A stretch of DNA of 64,000 bases from NCBI RefSeq assembly GCF_019145355.1, contig NZ_JAHSTY010000002.1, positions 2,294,001 through 2,358,000 of the forward strand. Reading direction: 5' to 3'. Below, piece by piece: positions 17,160 to 26,383 of the stretch. This DNA is from Pseudomonas azadiae. GTDB taxonomy: Bacteria; Pseudomonadota; Gammaproteobacteria; Pseudomonadales; Pseudomonadaceae. Position 1 is the stretch's first letter. Each line of letters starts with the position of its first letter. The translations under genes were made by a program, and so were the position numbers. The notes under the pieces were generated by a model that worked only from the letters and a program-made list of their open reading frames with translations, was not told the origin of the DNA and ran no database searches.

Positions 17160-18575
17160 TTAACGCAAGCCGTAGGTATGAATGCCGACACCATCACGCT
17201 GACTTGGCTTGGCCCAGAATACCCGGTCGCTGGCAGCGTCGAAGCCGAGCACGCCGTGGTCGTCCAGGGCCAGGCGTCTCCAGCCCTGCCCCCCATCCCT
17301 GGAATAAAACACCGCCCCGGCTGAAATATTCGCATCGCCCCACCAGTACAGCCAACGCGGTGGGTGGTGTTCGCTGTAGGTGCTGATCATCAAGCTATCG
17401 CGCCCCACCCACAACCTCTGGGCCTGGGTGCTGGCGGCCAGTGGCGAAAACACATTGGGCACCTCACCCAGGGGTTGCCAGGCCAGGGTAGTGGTGTTCA
17501 TTTCAGCGACCACGGCCTGTCCACGCGAGCCCTGGTCGATCAGGCCGAGCACACGCCCCTCGCCGTTACTGCCCAGGTCGGTGATGTACAGGCCGTCTTC
17601 ACGTTGGATCGTGCTCACTTGCCATGTCCCGGCCGTGCGCGTGAGTGCCACCCGGGTGGTGACGCTGACCGCCACGTTGCCGCCCTTGTCATCCGGGGAA
17701 CTGCCCCAGAAGCGCTGGGACACCCAGATATAGGCGCGTCGGGCATCCAATTGCAGCACGTGGGTCACTTGGTCGCTTGAATCGTGCCATTGCTTGATAT
17801 CCGGGCGTTTGCCGCTTGCGTACTCAGACCCTACCAACAGGGAGTGTGGGGTCATGATCGGCGTACTGTGCAGGCCGCCGGCGCTGGAGTAGTACACCCC
17901 GGTCGATACGCTGTTGGACTCGTCCTCGATCTCCTCGGGGAGGCCCCAGGCCCAGACCTCGTCCTTGCTGTAAAAGTACGGATCAAGGAGCACCAGCGCG
18001 CTCCCTATCCTGGGGAAGAAATCATCGGCCAACAAGGTCCAGGTCTTGCCCTGGTCATCACTGCTGAACACCACTTGGCCATCGGCGCCCTTGGGACGCT
18101 GCAGGTCGGTGAGCAGAAACACACGGGCGCCATCGGCACTGGCCACCAAGGACGCGCCGCCACTGAGCCGGGCTACCGGCTTGAACTCGCCGTCAGCCCC
18201 CAGGCGCGACACAAAGGTGGTCTGGGGTTTGCTGCCGGAGAAGAAGCCGGAATAAGTGCTTTCCTCTTGCGGCGCCTTCGGGGTCTTGCCGTAGAGCTGT
18301 TCGGTCAGGTTGACCTCTTCGGCGCTCGGTTCGAACCTGTGATATTCGTCATCGACCCGCCCTACCAACCACGTCCCTTGGGCCGTCACCACAACGCCGG
18401 TACCCGAGTCGCCGAAGTCATACGGACTCAGGCCCTGCAAGGTGCCCAACTGCTGTTGATCCGGGCTGGCACCGCCGATTTCCAGCTTGGGGCTGGCGAT
18501 GATCCAGATGTACCACAGCGCGGCGCCGATCAGCAGGCCAACGACCAGGCGGGTGATGAAGACTGAGCGAGGCAT
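17160..18575 (-). CDS. Hypothetical exported or membrane-anchored protein with BNR/Asp-box-like repeats
   Basis: I do not recognise this 471-residue protein. It begins with a signal anchor (about residues 9-27, RLVVGLLIGAALWYIWIIA) followed by a long extracytoplasmic domain. At least two Asp-box-like turns are visible (SSDDQGKTW and SRDGGQGWR), typical of beta-propellers such as sialidases and YCF48-like proteins. It shows no catalytic sialidase Arg triad that I can identify. It converges with the GntR gene and lies downstream of the TonB receptor on the same strand, about 150 bases away. Confidence 0.6.
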   Translation of the reverse strand: MPRSVFITRLVVGLLIGAALWYIWIIASPKLEIGGASPDQQQLGTLQGLSPYDFGDSGTGVVVTAQGTWLVGRVDDEYHRFEPSAEEVNLTEQLYGKTPKAPQEESTYSGFFSGSKPQTTFVSRLGADGEFKPVARLSGGASLVASADGARVFLLTDLQRPKGADGQVVFSSDDQGKTWTLLADDFFPRIGSALVLLDPYFYSKDEVWAWGLPEEIEDESNSVSTGVYYSSAGGLHSTPIMTPHSLLVGSEYASGKRPDIKQWHDSSDQVTHVLQLDARRAYIWVSQRFWGSSPDDKGGNVAVSVTTRVALTRTAGTWQVSTIQREDGLYITDLGSNGEGRVLGLIDQGSRGQAVVAEMNTTTLAWQPLGEVPNVFSPLAASTQAQRLWVGRDSLMISTYSEHHPPRWLYWWGDANISAGAVFYSRDGGQGWRRLALDDHGVLGFDAASDRVFWAKPSQRDGVGIHTYGLR

Positions 18576-18679
18576 GGGATGTCCATCTCCGGGAAAATGG
18601 GCATGCTTTTCTCATCTATCGGGGGAGGCGTAAACGCTTATTTAAGCGCAGGCGGGGTTTTCTGCCGGGGTTGTGACGT

Positions 18680-18712
18680 GGCGTGCAATCACCAGTTGGA
18701 GGATTGCACGCC
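18680..18712 (-). terminator. Hairpin after the TonB receptor gene
   Basis: GGCGTGCAATC and GATTGCACGCC form a perfect 11-base stem with an 11-base loop just downstream of the receptor stop. No clear U-run follows, so it may be an mRNA 3' hairpin rather than a full intrinsic terminator. Confidence 0.5.
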
Positions 18713-18724
18713 GACGGGCAGCCG

Positions 18725-20857
18725 TTACAAGGTGTACGAGATGCCTACCTGCACGGTACGCGGCTCACCAGGGTAGGCATAGAAGTTCTGGAACGAACCC
18801 TCTTCGTACTCGCGGTTGAATAGGTTTTTCACATCCAGGTTGAGCCGTACGTTCTCGTTGACCTTGTAGTAACCCAGCAGGTCGACCACCGTGTAAGCAT
18901 CCATGGTGAATGTGGTGTTGGTGGTCTGCCCGGCACGATCCGCCACGTATTTTGTACCTGCGCCAAGGCCCAGTCCCTTGAGCGTGCCGTCCTGGAACTC
19001 ATACACGTTAAGCAGGCTGAAGCTGTTGCGCGGGATGTTGGCCAGGCGCGTCCCTGTACGAACCGCCGTGTCCTTGGTGACCGCCGCATCCACGTATGCA
19101 TAGCCGCCGATCACCCGCCATTCAGGCGTCAGGTTACCGGCCACATTCAGGTCGAAACCGCGGCTGCGCACCTGACCGGTCGCTACGTTGAAAGCGGAGT
19201 CAAGCGGGTCGACACCCTGGACGTTTTTCTTTTCGATCTGGTAGATCGCCGCGTCGACGCTCAGCTGTTTATCCAGCGCTTCCCATTTCACGCCCATCTC
19301 ATAGGACTTGCCTTTCTCCGGCTCGAACCCGCCACCCTGGCGGCTGGCACCGGTGTTCGGCTTGAAGGAGCGGGCGGCATCGGCATAAATCGCGACGGTG
19401 TCGGTGAGGTCGTACATCACGCCGACGCGCGGGGTGACGGCATTATCGGCCGCGTTCCAGTTCGGGGCGCCTGCGTAGGATTCATACTTATGCTCGAAAC
19501 GCTCAAAGCGTGCACCGGCGAGAACTTTCAAACGCTCGGTCAGCGCCACCTGGTCCTGGACGAAGGCCGCGTAGGTCTTGAGGTTTTCCTTGTCATGGGT
19601 GGGCGTGCGGGTCAGCGCCGGACGCGGCTGGCCGTAGACCGGGTTGAAGATATCGATCGGAAAGGTGCCCGTCGCAGCGCTGGAACGCTGGATGATCGAT
19701 TTATAATCGTAGTCTTCGTACTCGACGCCGGTCAGCAGGGTGTGATCAAAACCACCAGTAGAGAAGTGCCCGGTCAAGTTGAGCTGATAGTCCTTGTCGG
19801 TCCATTCCAGCTTGCGGTAGTTGAAGTTGCGCTGCAGGGTGCGGCCGTCGGCGCCCAGGCTGGTCGCGCCGTTGGCCTCCACGCCATTGCCCTTCATCGT
19901 GCCGTCGAGCCACTGGAAACCACCGCCCAGGGTCCAGTTGTCGTTGAGCATATGCTCGAAGCGCAACTGCGCGGTGTTGTTATCGTTGTGCAGGTCGCCG
20001 GCGTATTTTTCACCCCAGAAGGTGTCGCGCGACGGCGTCCCGCGTTGGTTGGCAAAGCGCGTCAGGCCGCGATCCAGCGGGTGGTTGTTGCGGATGAAGT
20101 CGCCTTCGAAGATCAACTTCGTGGCGTCATTGACCTGCCAGCTCAACACCGGGGCCACGCCGTAACGTTCGGTGGAGACATGGTCGCGGAAGGTATCGCC
20201 GCCCTCGCCCACCACGTTCAGGCGGTAGGCCAGGCGCCCTTCGTCGTCCAACGGGCCGGAGGCATCCAGGGTGCCGCGCTTCATGCCCTGATCATCCAAC
20301 TGGCTGCCCAACGTGACCGTACGCTCGGCCAGCGGCTGCTTGGACACCACGTTGAAGGTGCCACCGGGATCGCCGCGGCCGTACAGCATGGTCGCTGGAC
20401 CACGCAGCACTTCGAGGCGTTCGATGGTGTTGGCGTCGGGCATGGCCGGGTAGCCGCGGTTGACGGGAAAACCGTTGCGATAGAACTCTGCGGTGGTAAA
20501 GCCACGCACGGTGAAACTGGTAAGCCCCTGCCCACCAAAGTTGTTCGCCCGGCCCACGCCGCCGGCGTAATCGAGGGCATCCTGCAATCGGGTCGCGCCG
20601 ATGTCCTCGACCACGTCTTTGGACACAACGGTGATCGACTGCGGTGTTTCATGAATCGAGGTGTCGGTACGCGTCGCACTCGCCGAACGTGTGGCGTGGT
20701 AACCCTTGACCGGCCCTTGCGCCGTTTCGACATCCGCCATGCCGGTCACGCTGGTCGCTTGCAACTCCAGGCTGGCTTTTTCGGTGGGGGCAACGTCTGC
20801 CCAACTGAAGGGGGAAAACGCCTGCAGCACACAGATGGAAATCAGGGTACGACGCAT
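18725..20857 (-). CDS. TonB-dependent siderophore receptor
   Basis: The 710-residue outer-membrane receptor has a signal peptide (about 1-20, ending FSWA), a plug domain (HETPQSITVVSKDVVEDIG through GRGDPGGTFNVVSKQPL) and a 22-strand barrel ending in GISYTL. There is no N-terminal STN signalling domain, so it should not drive an ECF sigma factor itself. The plug resembles ferric-siderophore receptors of the FhuE/FpvA type. I chose the ATG at 20857 since it gives a clean signal peptide. Upstream are a Fur-like box and a TGGTATACCA palindrome shared with the 26-40 kb regulon. The ligand cannot be read from sequence. Confidence 0.85.
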   Translation of the reverse strand: MRRTLISICVLQAFSPFSWADVAPTEKASLELQATSVTGMADVETAQGPVKGYHATRSASATRTDTSIHETPQSITVVSKDVVEDIGATRLQDALDYAGGVGRANNFGGQGLTSFTVRGFTTAEFYRNGFPVNRGYPAMPDANTIERLEVLRGPATMLYGRGDPGGTFNVVSKQPLAERTVTLGSQLDDQGMKRGTLDASGPLDDEGRLAYRLNVVGEGGDTFRDHVSTERYGVAPVLSWQVNDATKLIFEGDFIRNNHPLDRGLTRFANQRGTPSRDTFWGEKYAGDLHNDNNTAQLRFEHMLNDNWTLGGGFQWLDGTMKGNGVEANGATSLGADGRTLQRNFNYRKLEWTDKDYQLNLTGHFSTGGFDHTLLTGVEYEDYDYKSIIQRSSAATGTFPIDIFNPVYGQPRPALTRTPTHDKENLKTYAAFVQDQVALTERLKVLAGARFERFEHKYESYAGAPNWNAADNAVTPRVGVMYDLTDTVAIYADAARSFKPNTGASRQGGGFEPEKGKSYEMGVKWEALDKQLSVDAAIYQIEKKNVQGVDPLDSAFNVATGQVRSRGFDLNVAGNLTPEWRVIGGYAYVDAAVTKDTAVRTGTRLANIPRNSFSLLNVYEFQDGTLKGLGLGAGTKYVADRAGQTTNTTFTMDAYTVVDLLGYYKVNENVRLNLDVKNLFNREYEEGSFQNFYAYPGEPRTVQVGISYTL

Positions 20858-20919
20858 GAATGTGAGACCTAGTGAATGAGCCAGATGGGACGGCAAACCT
20901 GCCAAGAATTCGGCGGGCA

Positions 20920-20929
20920 TGGTATACCA
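20920..20929. promoter_or_regulatory. TGGTATACCA palindrome in the TonB receptor promoter
   Basis: This perfect 10-base palindrome is identical to the core found before 26384 and 32105. It lies 63 bases upstream of the receptor start. It could place the receptor in the same GntR regulon, or be chance. Confidence 0.4.
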
Positions 20930-20942
20930 ACCCATTCTCGTT

Positions 20943-20957
20943 TGACATCTATTCTCA
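20943..20957. promoter_or_regulatory. Possible Fur box before the TonB receptor gene
   Basis: On the minus strand TGAGAATAGATGTCA matches the 7-1-7 Fur consensus TGATAATNATTATCA at about 10 of 14 positions. Siderophore receptors are usually Fur-controlled. The match is moderate. Confidence 0.4.
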
Positions 20958-21000
20958 TTCGTTATTTTTTTGGTATCCGGCTTGTATCAAAATCTGGCCG

Positions 21001-21025
21001 AAAAAAAGCCACTCAAACGAGTGGC
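21001..21025 (-). terminator. Intrinsic terminator of xenA
   Basis: On the minus strand, GCCACTC-GTTT-GAGTGGC forms a perfect 7-base stem directly followed by seven T. It starts about 20 bases after the xenA stop. Confidence 0.88.
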
Positions 21026-21046
21026 TCATTACACGCTTGGCTCGCC

Positions 21047-22138
21047 TCAGCGATAGCGTTCCAGCCAATGCGCATACGGCGCCGGCAGGGTCCACGAGGA
21101 CTTCTCGACACCCAGTTCCTTGGCCGCGAAATACGCCCAATGCGGGTCAGCCAGGTGTGCACGGCCAACCGAAACCAGGTCCAGGTGCCCGGCCTGCAAC
21201 GCGCCTTCGGCCAGTTGCGGCGTACCAAAACCCCACGCCGAGGTCACCGGGATACCGGCTTCGCGGCGCACGCGTTCGGCGATCGGGCCCATGAACGCCG
21301 GGCCCCACGGGATGTTGGTCTCAGGGATGGTGAAGCCCACGCTGACGCTCAACAGGTCCAGGCCACCGGCCTTGAAGTGACGGGCCAGCTCGATCGATTC
21401 GGTGAGGGTCTGCTCGTCGCGGCCGTCGTATTCGATCACGCCGAAACGCGCGGTCAGCGGCAGGTTTTCCGGCCACACTTCGCGCACGGCGGCCAGGGTT
21501 TCCAGGAGGAAACGGCTGCGGTTGTCGAAGCTGCCGCCGTAGGCGTCGGTACGCTGGTTGGCGTGTTCGCTGAAGAAGCTCTGGCCCAGGTAGCCGTGGG
21601 CGAAATGCAGCTCGATCCACTCAAAACCGGCGTCACGCGCACGACGGGCGGCGTCGACGAAATCCTGTTTGACCCGGGCGATGTCGTCCAGGGTCATGGC
21701 GCGCGGCACGTTTGGCAGGTTGGCACCAAAGGCAATGGCCGACGGCGCGATGGTTTCCCAGCTGCGCGCGTCAGAGGCCGCCATGTGGTCATCGCCTTCC
21801 CATGGACGATTGGCGCTGGCTTTACGCCCGGCGTGGGCGATCTGGATGCCCGGCACCGAGCCTGCGGCCTTGATCGCCTGGACCATCGGCACGAACGCCT
21901 CGGCGTGGGCATCGCTCCAGATACCGGCGCAGCCCGGTGTGATGCGGCCTTCAGGGGACACGGCGGTGGCTTCTACCACCAGCAGGCCGGCGCCGCCACG
22001 GGCCATGCCGGCCAGGTGCACATGGTGCCAATCGTTGACCATGCCATCATCGGCCATGTATTGGCACATCGGTGGAATGGCGATACGGTTACGCAGGGTG
22101 ACGTCTTTGAGGGTGAAGGGTTCGAACAATGCCGACAT
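21047..22138 (-). CDS. xenA: Xenobiotic reductase A, Old Yellow Enzyme family
   Basis: The 363-residue protein has the length of P. putida XenA and, from memory, nearly its whole sequence: MSALFEPFTLKDVTLRNRIAIPPMCQYMADDGM, HVHLAGMARGGAGLLVVEATAV, and the AHAGRKAS active-site segment. XenA binds FMN and uses NAD(P)H to reduce activated C=C bonds, nitro compounds and coumarin-like molecules. The Cys in PPMCQYM is the XenA-type residue that tunes the flavin. It is divergent from an ArsR-type regulator across a promoter with a perfect inverted repeat. Confidence 0.93.
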   Translation of the reverse strand: MSALFEPFTLKDVTLRNRIAIPPMCQYMADDGMVNDWHHVHLAGMARGGAGLLVVEATAVSPEGRITPGCAGIWSDAHAEAFVPMVQAIKAAGSVPGIQIAHAGRKASANRPWEGDDHMAASDARSWETIAPSAIAFGANLPNVPRAMTLDDIARVKQDFVDAARRARDAGFEWIELHFAHGYLGQSFFSEHANQRTDAYGGSFDNRSRFLLETLAAVREVWPENLPLTARFGVIEYDGRDEQTLTESIELARHFKAGGLDLLSVSVGFTIPETNIPWGPAFMGPIAERVRREAGIPVTSAWGFGTPQLAEGALQAGHLDLVSVGRAHLADPHWAYFAAKELGVEKSSWTLPAPYAHWLERYR

Positions 22139-22168
22139 GGGGGACTCCAGCAACAGATGAGTGATTCG

Positions 22169-22192
22169 ATAGTTCGATGGTAATCGAACTAT
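22169..22192. promoter_or_regulatory. Perfect inverted repeat between xenA and the ArsR-type gene
   Basis: ATAGTTCGAT-GGTA-ATCGAACTAT has 10-base perfect arms. It lies 31 bases before the xenA start and 37 before the divergent regulator gene, the expected place for an autoregulatory ArsR-type operator. Confidence 0.65.
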
Positions 22193-22228
22193 GGTGTTCA
22201 GCGATACCCCCCTGTTATCATCCGCGCC

Positions 22229-22528
22229 ATGCGAGCCTTCAAACACCCCACTCCTCAAGACCTGACTCTCGAACGCGTGCTCTACGCCCTGAGTGACCCG
22301 GTGCGCCTGGAAATCGTGCGTTGCCTGGCCGGCGTGCCGGAGGCGACCTGCGGCGAATTGGACGGTGGGCGGCCAAAATCCAGCATGTCCCATCACTTCC
22401 GGGTTTTACGCGATGCCGGCCTGGTGCACACCCGCAGCGTGGGCACCACCCACATGAACTCGTTGCGCGGCGATGAGCTGGAGAGCCGGTTTCCCGGACT
22501 GCTGGCCAGCGTTCTCGCCCAGCGGTAA
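22229..22528 (+). CDS. ArsR-family winged helix-turn-helix regulator, probable xenA regulator
   Basis: The 99-residue protein is one winged helix-turn-helix domain: LSDPVRLEIVRCLAG, the recognition-helix region KSSMSHHFRVLRDAGLVHTRSVG, and a short C-terminal helix. It lacks the ELCVC metal-site motif of arsenic or cadmium sensors, so it probably senses an organic or redox signal. Divergence from xenA and the shared inverted repeat suggest it represses xenA and itself. Confidence 0.83.
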   Translation: MRAFKHPTPQDLTLERVLYALSDPVRLEIVRCLAGVPEATCGELDGGRPKSSMSHHFRVLRDAGLVHTRSVGTTHMNSLRGDELESRFPGLLASVLAQR

Positions 22529-22536
22529 GTGTCGTA

Positions 22537-22995
22537 TCAGTCCAGCAGCGCAATCAAACGCGGCTCGATGCTTGTTCTCTGCACCTCCAGCACCGCCAGG
22601 GTCACCGGCAGCTTGAAGCGCCGCCGCCCTGCGCTGCCGGGGTTCACATACAGCGTCTCGGCCCGCCACTCGATCAGCGGTTTATGCGAGTGGCCGGTGA
22701 TCACCAGGCGCGTACCGCGGTCGAGCAAGGCCGGTACGTCGGCGATGTCATGCACGACCAAGGCCTGCCAACCGTTCAGATCGATCATCAGATGATCAGG
22801 CACCTGCTGCGCCCACGCCGCGCCTTGATCGTTATTGCCGCGTACAACATGCAGCGGCGCGATGCGCGCCAACTGGTCGAGAATCTCGGGGCCGCCGATA
22901 TCGCCGGCATGGATGATCTGCTCGCAGCCCTCCAACGCCGCCACGGCTTCAGGCCGCAACAGGCCGTGGGTGTCGGAAATCACGCCGATTTTCAT
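22537..22995 (-). CDS. YfcE/MJ0936-type metallophosphoesterase
   Basis: The 152-residue protein is a small calcineurin-like phosphoesterase with the metal motifs in order: ISDTHG (residues 6-11), HAGDIGG, VRGNND, and a late GHSHKP. Such proteins hydrolyse phosphodiesters with Mn or Ni. The ATG at 22995 puts the SDTH motif at the usual N-terminal position; a longer frame adds 22 unlike residues. It converges with the ArsR gene with only 8 bases between the stops. Confidence 0.87.
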   Translation of the reverse strand: MKIGVISDTHGLLRPEAVAALEGCEQIIHAGDIGGPEILDQLARIAPLHVVRGNNDQGAAWAQQVPDHLMIDLNGWQALVVHDIADVPALLDRGTRLVITGHSHKPLIEWRAETLYVNPGSAGRRRFKLPVTLAVLEVQRTSIEPRLIALLD

Positions 22996-23132
22996 GAAAC
23001 CTCCAGGATTTTGGATCCAACAGCAGGCAACCGACGAGCAGCTTAAACGATTCAGGCCCACAGCGAACCTTCCCCATTCACTGGCGTCCGAGCTAAGGCA
23101 CTGTTGCTTACCGCTCGCCGCGAGGTCCTCGT

Positions 23133-24023
23133 TTGAAAGCTGCCATCATCAAAAAATACCGTTTGATTATCAAGACCATGGGCTACGTAGGCTGGGCGCT
23201 GTTCTGGCTGCTGCTGTGGGACGTGGCCGTCACCGTGGATTTCATGCTGTTTCTCACCGCCAAGATAAACTTGCCGCTGATGCCCTTGACCCTGCTGGGT
23301 TCGGCGCTGGTGGTGCTGATCAGTTTTCGTAACAGCAGCGCCTACAACCGCTGGTGGGAAGCGCGCACGCTGTGGGGCGCAATGGTGAACAACTCGCGCA
23401 GCTTTGCGCGCCAGGTCTTGACCCTGCTGGACGACCCCGACGGCGAGGTGAACCCGGTCAAATCCACCCTGCTACGCCGGCATGTCGCCTACGTGAACTG
23501 CCTGGCCGCGCACCTCAAGGGCGAGCCGTGTCCCGAAGAAGTGCGTGCGTTTATCCCCGCCGAAGAATTCGCCCGCAATGGCGCCACCAATAACTTTGCC
23601 AACGATATTCTCACCGGCTCCGCCGCCTTGCTGGCCAAGGAATACAAAACCGGTCACCTGGACAGCATCCGCCTGGCGCGGCTTGAGTCGACCCTGGTGG
23701 ACTTGTCCAACGCCCAGGGCGGCATGGAGCGCATCGCCAACACGCCGCTGCCCTACCCCTACGTGTATTTCCCGCGCCTGTTTATCTCGCTGTTTTGCCT
23801 GATCGTGCCGGTGGGCCTGGTGGAATCCCTCGGCTGGTTCACCCCGCTGGCCTCGACGGTGGTGGGCTTCATGCTGCTGGCCATCGAACGCATCGGCACC
23901 GACCTGCAAAGCCCGTTCAGTTCCAGTGAGCACCAGATCCAGATGGAAACCATCTGCGAAACCATCGAGAAAAACCTGCAGTCGATGCAGCGCGACGCGC
24001 TGGGTGGCGAGCGCATCGGTTAA
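23133..24023 (+). CDS. Bestrophin-like chloride/anion channel family protein (UPF0187/YneE)
   Basis: The 296-residue membrane protein has the bestrophin pattern: an N-terminal amphipathic region, two early membrane helices (GYVGWALFWLLLWDVAVTVDF and LPLMPLTLLGSALVVLISF), then RNSSAYNRWWEARTLWGAMVNNSR, a cytoplasmic helical part, and later helices at YVYFPRLFISLFCLIVPVG and STVVGFMLLAIERIGTDLQSPF. Bacterial members form pentameric channels. The predicted start is a TTG at 23133; the first ATG (23178) would remove 15 residues of the usual N-terminal helix, so TTG is preferred but not certain. Confidence 0.83.
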   Translation: MKAAIIKKYRLIIKTMGYVGWALFWLLLWDVAVTVDFMLFLTAKINLPLMPLTLLGSALVVLISFRNSSAYNRWWEARTLWGAMVNNSRSFARQVLTLLDDPDGEVNPVKSTLLRRHVAYVNCLAAHLKGEPCPEEVRAFIPAEEFARNGATNNFANDILTGSAALLAKEYKTGHLDSIRLARLESTLVDLSNAQGGMERIANTPLPYPYVYFPRLFISLFCLIVPVGLVESLGWFTPLASTVVGFMLLAIERIGTDLQSPFSSSEHQIQMETICETIEKNLQSMQRDALGGERIG

Positions 24024-24164
24024 ACACCCCCTGGTCCTCAAGTGCGTGCCCGCGCAGTCGATATACAAAGGGTACGCATGGGCCACACCCCTCAAAAAAC
24101 ACATGCGACGCTCGACGCCACTGTTTTCCCCTTGCCAAAATTATAAATACCCGCGGGTGAAGTC

Positions 24165-26108
24165 ATGAATATCAAGCAAAAGCTGACCTGGGCGTTTGCC
24201 GCCATCGCGTGTGTCCCGGTTATTCTGGTCGCTGTGTTGGTTGTACTGAATCTGCGCGAAGGGGCCCTGGCCAACTTCCTCGACAGCAGCGGTCGCGAGA
24301 TCCGCCAGATCGATAATGGCATGAAGCAATTCTTCGACGGCATCAGCCAGAACGTCGAGTTCGTGGCCAAGGACCCGCGCGTTGTCGCGGCCAAGGAGCT
24401 CAAGAGCTATGCCGGTGCCGACGCGACGCAAATCCCGCTGACCCCGACCAACAAAGAGCTGCTGGCGATTTTCGACCAGTTCGCCAAAAGCCATCCGAGC
24501 ACCGCTTACCTATCCCTGGGCCTGGCCGACGGCGGCTACGCCAGCTGGCCTGACGACACCAAACTAACCAACTACGACCCCCGCGTGCGCCCCTGGTACA
24601 AGGCGGCCATCGCTGCGCCGGGCAGTACCGTGCGCACCGGTGCCTATTACTGGGCGCCCGACGATGTGGTGCTGATCGGCACCGTGCACACGGTTGCCGA
24701 CGCCACCGGCAACATTCTCGGCGTGGTCGGGCTGGACGTGTCGCTCAAGCAGCTCACTGAGCTGGTGCGCAACATCAAGCTCGGTCACAGCGGCTACCTG
24801 ATGCTGATCGAAGGCAACGGCAACGTGCTGGTGGACCCCAGCGATGCCAAGCACAACTTCAAGCCCCTTGCCGACCTGGGCCCGAACTACGCTGAACTGG
24901 CCAAGCACGGCGACGGCGTGACCCAGATCGATATCGACGGCGTGGCCTACATGGCCAACCTGGTCAGCTCCAAAGACCTGGGCTGGCGCTTTATCGGGCT
25001 GATCAAGCGCGATGAAGTGATGGCCGGCGCCACCAGCCTGACCTGGTTGATCGCGGCCATCGCCGCCGCCCTGGCCGTGGTGTTCGCCATTGTCGGCGCC
25101 AGTTTCGCCAGCATGATCGTGCGCCCGATTCGCGGCGTGGCCGACGGCCTGCAAGAGATCGCCGAAGGTGAAGGCGACCTGACCCGCCAGCTCAAAGTAC
25201 AAGGCAAGGACGAAACCGCCAGCCTGGCCGGCTGGTTCAACCAGTTCCTGGGCATGATCGCCCAATTGGTGCAGCGTATCGGCAACGCCTCCTCCGACCT
25301 GCAGACCGCCGCCGCCGACACCAGCGAAGTGGCCCACAATATGAACCAGGCCGCCGGCCGTCAACGCGAAGCCGTGGAGCTGGTGAGCACTGCGTTCAAT
25401 GAAATGGTGGCCACCGCCAACGAAGTCGCGCGCTCCTGCAGCGCCGCCGCCGTCAGTGCCGACGAAGGCTACCGCGACGTGCACGACGGCCAGCAGCATA
25501 TCGGCGAAGCCACCGGCAGCGTGCTCAAGCTCAGCGAAGACTTGCAGAAGTCGACCCAGACCATGCAACTGCTGGAGCAGGACAGCCAAAACATCAACAC
25601 CATCCTCGACACCATCCGTTCGATTGCCGAACAGACCAACCTGCTGGCGCTCAACGCTGCCATCGAGGCCGCACGTGCCGGTGACCAGGGCCGTGGCTTC
25701 GCAGTGGTCGCCGATGAGGTCCGCGCCCTCGCCCGCCGCACCGCCGACTCCACGGGCGAAATCGACAGCCTGCTCGGCAACCTCGCCCGCCGCACCCAGG
25801 AAGTCACGCAGCAGATGCAAGGCAGCCTGCTGGTGTCGCACACCAGCGTGGAACGCATCCAGCAGGCCCGCGACAGCTTCGACAAGATCCGTGGCTCGGT
25901 GGACTCCATCCGCGACCAGAATACCCAGATCGCCACTGCCGCCGAAGAACAGCACCAAGTCGCTGAGGAGATCAACCGGCACATCGCGCAGATCCATGCC
26001 GATGCGCAACTGGTCGAAGAGTTTGCCCACACGGCGCAAACCGGGTCGGGTCGGTTGACGGATATTTCCGGCCAACTCAAGGGCCTGGTGGGCCGCTTCA
26101 AGTTCTGA
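24165..26108 (+). CDS. Methyl-accepting chemotaxis protein with dCACHE domain, amino-acid type
   Basis: The 647-residue receptor has TM1 (about 9-29), a periplasmic dCACHE domain (30-288), TM2 (290-316), HAMP (317-370) and a signalling hairpin with [21 protein letters not shown]. The sensor domain carries the known amino-acid-binding signature of dCACHE receptors: Tyr137, Arg142, Trp144 and Tyr145 in [10 protein letters not shown], a Tyr pair at 161-162 and Asp191 in VVGLDVS. It therefore probably senses amino acids or related amines, like PctA/PctB of P. aeruginosa. It is monocistronic. Confidence 0.9.
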   Translation: MNIKQKLTWAFAAIACVPVILVAVLVVLNLREGALANFLDSSGREIRQIDNGMKQFFDGISQNVEFVAKDPRVVAAKELKSYAGADATQIPLTPTNKELLAIFDQFAKSHPSTAYLSLGLADGGYASWPDDTKLTNYDPRVRPWYKAAIAAPGSTVRTGAYYWAPDDVVLIGTVHTVADATGNILGVVGLDVSLKQLTELVRNIKLGHSGYLMLIEGNGNVLVDPSDAKHNFKPLADLGPNYAELAKHGDGVTQIDIDGVAYMANLVSSKDLGWRFIGLIKRDEVMAGATSLTWLIAAIAAALAVVFAIVGASFASMIVRPIRGVADGLQEIAEGEGDLTRQLKVQGKDETASLAGWFNQFLGMIAQLVQRIGNASSDLQTAAADTSEVAHNMNQAAGRQREAVELVSTAFNEMVATANEVARSCSAAAVSADEGYRDVHDGQQHIGEATGSVLKLSEDLQKSTQTMQLLEQDSQNINTILDTIRSIAEQTNLLALNAAIEAARAGDQGRGFAVVADEVRALARRTADSTGEIDSLLGNLARRTQEVTQQMQGSLLVSHTSVERIQQARDSFDKIRGSVDSIRDQNTQIATAAEEQHQVAEEINRHIAQIHADAQLVEEFAHTAQTGSGRLTDISGQLKGLVGRFKF

Positions 26109-26123
26109 CGTCCCCTCCCAAAG

Positions 26124-26148
26124 CAGGCGGTGAGCCTTTCACCGCCTG
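26124..26148 (+). terminator. Hairpin after the dCACHE chemoreceptor gene
   Basis: CAGGCGGTGA and TCACCGCCTG form a perfect 10-base stem with a 5-base loop, 15 bases after the stop. No T-run follows. Confidence 0.6.
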
Positions 26149-26219
26149 ATCGCCACACCCCTTCACCCTCTTTTAGGCATTTGCCCTTATATCTGTTGCG
26201 AGCGATCCGATGGAGTCTC

Positions 26220-26320
26220 TGTAGGAGCGAGCTTGCTCGCGAAAAACTTCAACGATAACGCGTGTATTCAGGATAAACGCGGCGCCTGTGAGATCTTCGC
26301 GAGCAAGCTCGCTCCTACAG
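26220..26320. repeat. Paired REP element (TGTAGGAGCGAGC type)
   Basis: GTAGGAGCGAGCTTGCTCGC and its inverted partner GCGAGCAAGCTCGCTCCTAC flank about 60 bases. It lies 21 bases before the operator of the catabolic operon at 26384. Confidence 0.9.
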
Positions 26321-26340
26321 CTATTGCGCTTCTCGTATTA

Positions 26341-26350
26341 TGGTATACCA
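26341..26350. promoter_or_regulatory. GntR operator before the PF06684-hydrolase-dehydrogenase operon
   Basis: TGGTATACCA, within ATTATGGTATACCATCAT, is a palindrome 34 bases before the ATG at 26384. Equivalent sites occur at 32062, 33268, 38992 and 39165. Confidence 0.65.
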
Positions 26351-26383
26351 TCATACGCAGACCCTCACTTAGACGGAGCAGCC

